This document shows, in pieces, positions 62,052-64,000 of a stretch of DNA of 64,000 nt. The notes beneath the pieces are model-generated. The model saw nothing but the letters and a program-made list of their open reading frames with translations. It did no database searches and had not been told where the DNA came from. Numbering within the stretch: the stretch's first letter is position 1; each line of letters starts with the position of its first letter. Source of the DNA: Pseudomonadota bacterium (GTDB taxonomy: Bacteria; Pseudomonadota; Gammaproteobacteria; Steroidobacterales; Steroidobacteraceae); assembly GCA_963204835.1 (NCBI GenBank), contig CAUJHJ010000033.1, positions 16,644-80,643 of the forward strand, given 5' to 3'. The position numbers and the translations under genes were made by a program.

Positions 62052-62753
62052 TCAGGCCACGGCCTCGATGAGCGAGGCCTCGTTGTTCGCCGGCTTGTTC
62101 ACGCGCTTTGACACGGGGTGTGCGCGCATCCGTTCCGAAGGGTAGGGTGCAATCAGCGCCTTCGCCTCGTCGGCCGTTCCCTTGAGCCAGGTTTCCACGG
62201 CCTCCTGCGGCAGGATGAGCGGCATGCGCTGCTTGTCGTTGTGGATGCTCGCCAGCAGTTCGTTGGCGTCGAGCGTGATGATCGTGCAGCTCAAGATGGC
62301 GGTGCCGCTGTCGTCGATGCTCTCGTCCCACAAGCCGCCGATCGAGAACAGGTCCTCGTCGCCCGCGGGACGGATGTACCACGGCTGCTTCGAGCCGTCG
62401 GCCTCGACATGCCATTCGTAGAAGCCGGCGACGGGGAAGACGCAGCGCTGGCCCCGCTTCCACGGTCCGCGATAGGACGCGGCGGTCTCCACCGTTTCGG
62501 CACGCGCATTGATCGTGCTGTATTTCGGCGGCACGCCTTTCGCCCAGAAAGGCACGAGGCCCCAGCGCATCGGCACCAGTTCGCGCTGGCCTTGCCGGTC
62601 GCGGAGCACGCGCAGGATCGGCACCTGCTGTGACGGTGCGACGTTGTAGCTCTCGGCGAATGGCTTGCGCGCGAACCGGTCCGAGACCGCGTTGCGGAGG
62701 TCCCATTCGCGTTCGATGGCTGCCTGCGACGGGCTGACGTAGCGACCGCACAT
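62052..62753 (-). CDS. yedK: SOS-response-associated peptidase (SRAP, YedK/HMCES family)
   Basis: A 233-residue SRAP protein that forms a covalent thiazolidine crosslink to abasic sites in single-stranded DNA. The catalytic Cys2 follows Met in MCGRYVSPSQAA. The other family residues are in STINARAETV (Asn), FPVAGFYEWH (Glu) and IHNDKQRMPLIL (His). The start at ATG 62753 is fixed by Cys2. It is a stand-alone gene convergent with the DUF1343 gene. Confidence 0.95.
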   Translation of the reverse strand: MCGRYVSPSQAAIEREWDLRNAVSDRFARKPFAESYNVAPSQQVPILRVLRDRQGQRELVPMRWGLVPFWAKGVPPKYSTINARAETVETAASYRGPWKRGQRCVFPVAGFYEWHVEADGSKQPWYIRPAGDEDLFSIGGLWDESIDDSGTAILSCTIITLDANELLASIHNDKQRMPLILPQEAVETWLKGTADEAKALIAPYPSERMRAHPVSKRVNKPANNEASLIEAVA

Positions 62754-62793
62754 TGCACGACCTCGCTGGGGCAGGAACGGTGTCGCCCCGGTA

Positions 62794-63438
62794 TCAGGCG
62801 GCCAGCGCCTTCTCGACGGAGGCCTGCCACTCTGCGGGATGACCGAGGAAGCGCCCGAAATCCAGCACGGAGACCTGCTGCCGGTGGACGAGCGCGAAGG
62901 TCGGGAACCCCTGGCCGCCGACCTGGTTGAGCAACGCGCGACTATCGCTGATGTGCTCGAACGTCGCTTTGCCGGCGAGCGACGCATAGGCCTTGTCGAA
63001 CGCCTCGCCGGCCAGTCCCACATCGATCGCGAGCGCCCGCAGGACGGCCGGGTCGGCCACCTTCCTTCCCTCGATGAAGTGCGCGTGCTGGATGCGCTTC
63101 AGCAGGTCGAGTCCCCGCTGGCCGATCTGCTCGGCGGCCAGGATGGCCGTCGTGGGCGGTTCGGAATCGAAAACCGCGGAAGCGTCGCCCAGCAGCCCGT
63201 TCTTGTAGGCGTCGCCGAACGGCTGGCCGCTCAGCTGGGCGATGCGCTGGTCGTGGTGCAGCACGTAGTCGCGCAGTTGCGGCGTCACCGGCTGCCTGGC
63301 CCGTCCGGCCATCATCCCACCCCCGTGCAGCACCACCTTCAACCCGCTGATTTTCCTCAGGGACTCCACCAGCGGAGCCGCGCCGTAGCACCAGCCGCAG
63401 AAGGGATCGAAGACGTAGTGCAGCACCGGGTCGGTCAT
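62794..63438 (-). CDS. DsbA-family thiol oxidoreductase
   Basis: A 214-residue DsbA-fold protein with the active-site CxxC motif CGWC (VFDPFCGWCYGAAPLVESL). A helical insertion follows (about 70-170), and the cis-Pro loop is in GGQGFPTFALVHRQQ. There is no signal peptide, so it belongs to the cytosolic FrnE-like/isomerase branch. ATG 63438 has AGGA 6 nt upstream; an extended in-frame start adds an implausible hydrophobic leader. Substrate unknown. Confidence 0.9.
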   Translation of the reverse strand: MTDPVLHYVFDPFCGWCYGAAPLVESLRKISGLKVVLHGGGMMAGRARQPVTPQLRDYVLHHDQRIAQLSGQPFGDAYKNGLLGDASAVFDSEPPTTAILAAEQIGQRGLDLLKRIQHAHFIEGRKVADPAVLRALAIDVGLAGEAFDKAYASLAGKATFEHISDSRALLNQVGGQGFPTFALVHRQQVSVLDFGRFLGHPAEWQASVEKALAA

Positions 63439-63618
63439 GGGAGTTCCTGCTGGCAAGGACGGCGATATGACCATTCCACAGGCGAGGGCGGCAAGTGCAG
63501 ATCCTGGCGCCAGCAAGAGACAGTTGTACAAAATCCATATATGGGTTAATTTGTCCCACATACGGCAGTTAGACTGAATGAGCCCGCTTCCGAGGGGGGT
63601 CAGTGCGATTGCTCGATT

Positions 63619-63666
63619 CCCGACCGCAAGTCGGGCTTATGTAAAGCAGGTGCCCGCAGGGGCACC
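63619..63666 (+). other. Two hairpins in the 5' leader of the last gene
   Basis: Hairpin 1 is CCCGAC-CGCAA-GTCGGG (63619-63635), hairpin 2 is GGTGCCC-GCAG-GGGCACC (63649-63666). Both are perfect stems. Hairpin 2 lies 26 bp before the ATG at 63693 and ahead of an A7 run (63673-63679) and GGGAG. I see no match to the c-di-GMP-I riboswitch core (no GGACGCAAAGCC), so the function is open. Confidence 0.45.
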
Positions 63667-63692
63667 GAAGGCAAAAAAAGGGAGCCACGCAG

Positions 63693-64000
63693 ATGACGAG
63701 CAAACGACTGATCGACGGGGGCCTGTGGACGCTGATGTCCGGCATGGCGCTCGGCATGGCCGGGATCACGGCGCCGCAACTGGCGTCGGCCCAGACGGCC
63801 GGCGGCAAGGGCCTGATCGCGAGCACGTCCGGCGCGATCAACTGCGGCAACAGGTGTTCGACGACGGTTGCGGTCGGCACGTCAGTGACGTTGAGCGCAA
63901 CGCCCGAACCCGGCTTCTTCTTCGTGAACTGGTCCGGTGCCTGCGCCGGGAACGCTCCCACCTGCACGATTGCCGTGAACAGCACGGCCACCGCACAGGC
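63693..64000 (+). CDS. N-terminus of an exported bacterial-repeat protein (cut by window edge)
   Basis: A frame opens at ATG 63693 with GGGAG 8 nt upstream and runs 102 codons to the edge. A signal peptide (about 1-35) with a Met/Gly/Leu-rich core ends at a signal-peptidase site near ASAQT. The mature part reads ASTSGAINCGNRCSTTVAVG, ATPEPGFFFVNWSGACAG and NAPTCTIAVNSTATAQ, the 'Cys-W-S-G-x-C...C-x-I/V' repeat of InlB B-repeat/'bacterial repeat' surface proteins. These often form long tandem arrays in exported proteins. Total length and function are unknown. Confidence 0.75.
   Translation, partial: MTSKRLIDGGLWTLMSGMALGMAGITAPQLASAQTAGGKGLIASTSGAINCGNRCSTTVAVGTSVTLSATPEPGFFFVNWSGACAGNAPTCTIAVNSTATAQ

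Noticed and set aside
63600..63692. c-di-GMP-I riboswitch upstream of the last gene
   Set aside because: The leader has hairpins but lacks the conserved riboswitch core and receptor bases, so no riboswitch is claimed.

Overview
This is a high-GC, gene-dense bacterial chromosome segment with no phage, transposase, CRISPR or plasmid genes. The gene set suggests a free-living, aerobic Gammaproteobacterium, perhaps in the Xanthomonadales/Steroidobacterales/Nevskiales range. Two things support this: the conserved asmA-mutY-yggX order, and the mix of LysR-regulated RND efflux, Tat-exported enzymes, beta-class GST and MexF-type pump. The family-level placement is inference only. Coding sequences abut or overlap by 4 bp at many joints, convergent genes overlap at their 3' ends, and no stretch over 300 bp lacks a gene.

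Layout. 1-7.6 kb: the start of a truncated gene, a LysR regulator, and the divergent tripartite RND efflux operon (adaptor, pump, outer-membrane lipoprotein), then a small lipoprotein and tRNA-Gly(CCC). 7.7-10.2 kb: a LysR regulator divergent from a beta-class GST and a YgiD-type dioxygenase, with a LysR-type operator between them. 10.2-16 kb (minus strand): a DUF502 membrane protein, a small lipoprotein coupled to a large Ig-repeat zinc metalloprotease lipoprotein, a glycine-zipper protein and an HDOD protein. 16-21 kb (minus strand): a GMC oxidoreductase with its Tat-exported small subunit, a CopD-like membrane protein, NDH-2 and an NNMT-type methyltransferase. 21-27 kb (plus strand): a soluble seven-PAS histidine kinase with NarL-type regulator, then an ECF sigma / membrane anti-sigma / DUF4097 operon.

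27-31 kb: asmA (short), mutY, yggX, a GST, then HdeD and tRNA-Phe. 31-38.7 kb: GNAT, VOC, an MddA-like methyltransferase, a winged-helix/TolB/TPR regulator, an M20 peptidase with substituted metal ligands, a CSS-EAL phosphodiesterase and a carboxymuconolactone-decarboxylase-like protein. 38.7-42 kb: a JmjC oxygenase divergent from a sulfotransferase, joined through a 71-bp palindrome to a YcaQ/AlkX glycosylase. 42-46.6 kb (minus strand): a metal-uptake locus (Cys/His-rich small protein, porin, binding protein, permease, no ATPase) and a PD40 beta-propeller protein. 46.7-51.5 kb: a second copy of the palindrome, then a MacAB-like operon with two permeases.

51.4-64 kb: a Tat-exported cupin divergent from a LysR regulator, a PAP2 phosphatase, a DAACS symporter, AlkB, divergent M19 and AbgB-like M20 hydrolases, an AEC transporter, a ParB-like protein, a DOMON-like/DUF1343 pair, a YedK-type SRAP protein, a DsbA-like oxidoreductase, and the start of an exported repeat protein cut by the right edge.

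The most unusual observations are the two related long palindromes, one of which supplies the stop codon of one gene and the start codon of the next; the JmjC/sulfotransferase pair; the M20 protein with altered metal ligands; the AsmA that stops where its C-terminal domain should continue; and a recurrent TAGNAT hexamer 5-8 nt upstream of start codons that lack a Shine-Dalgarno sequence, which suggests leaderless transcripts.
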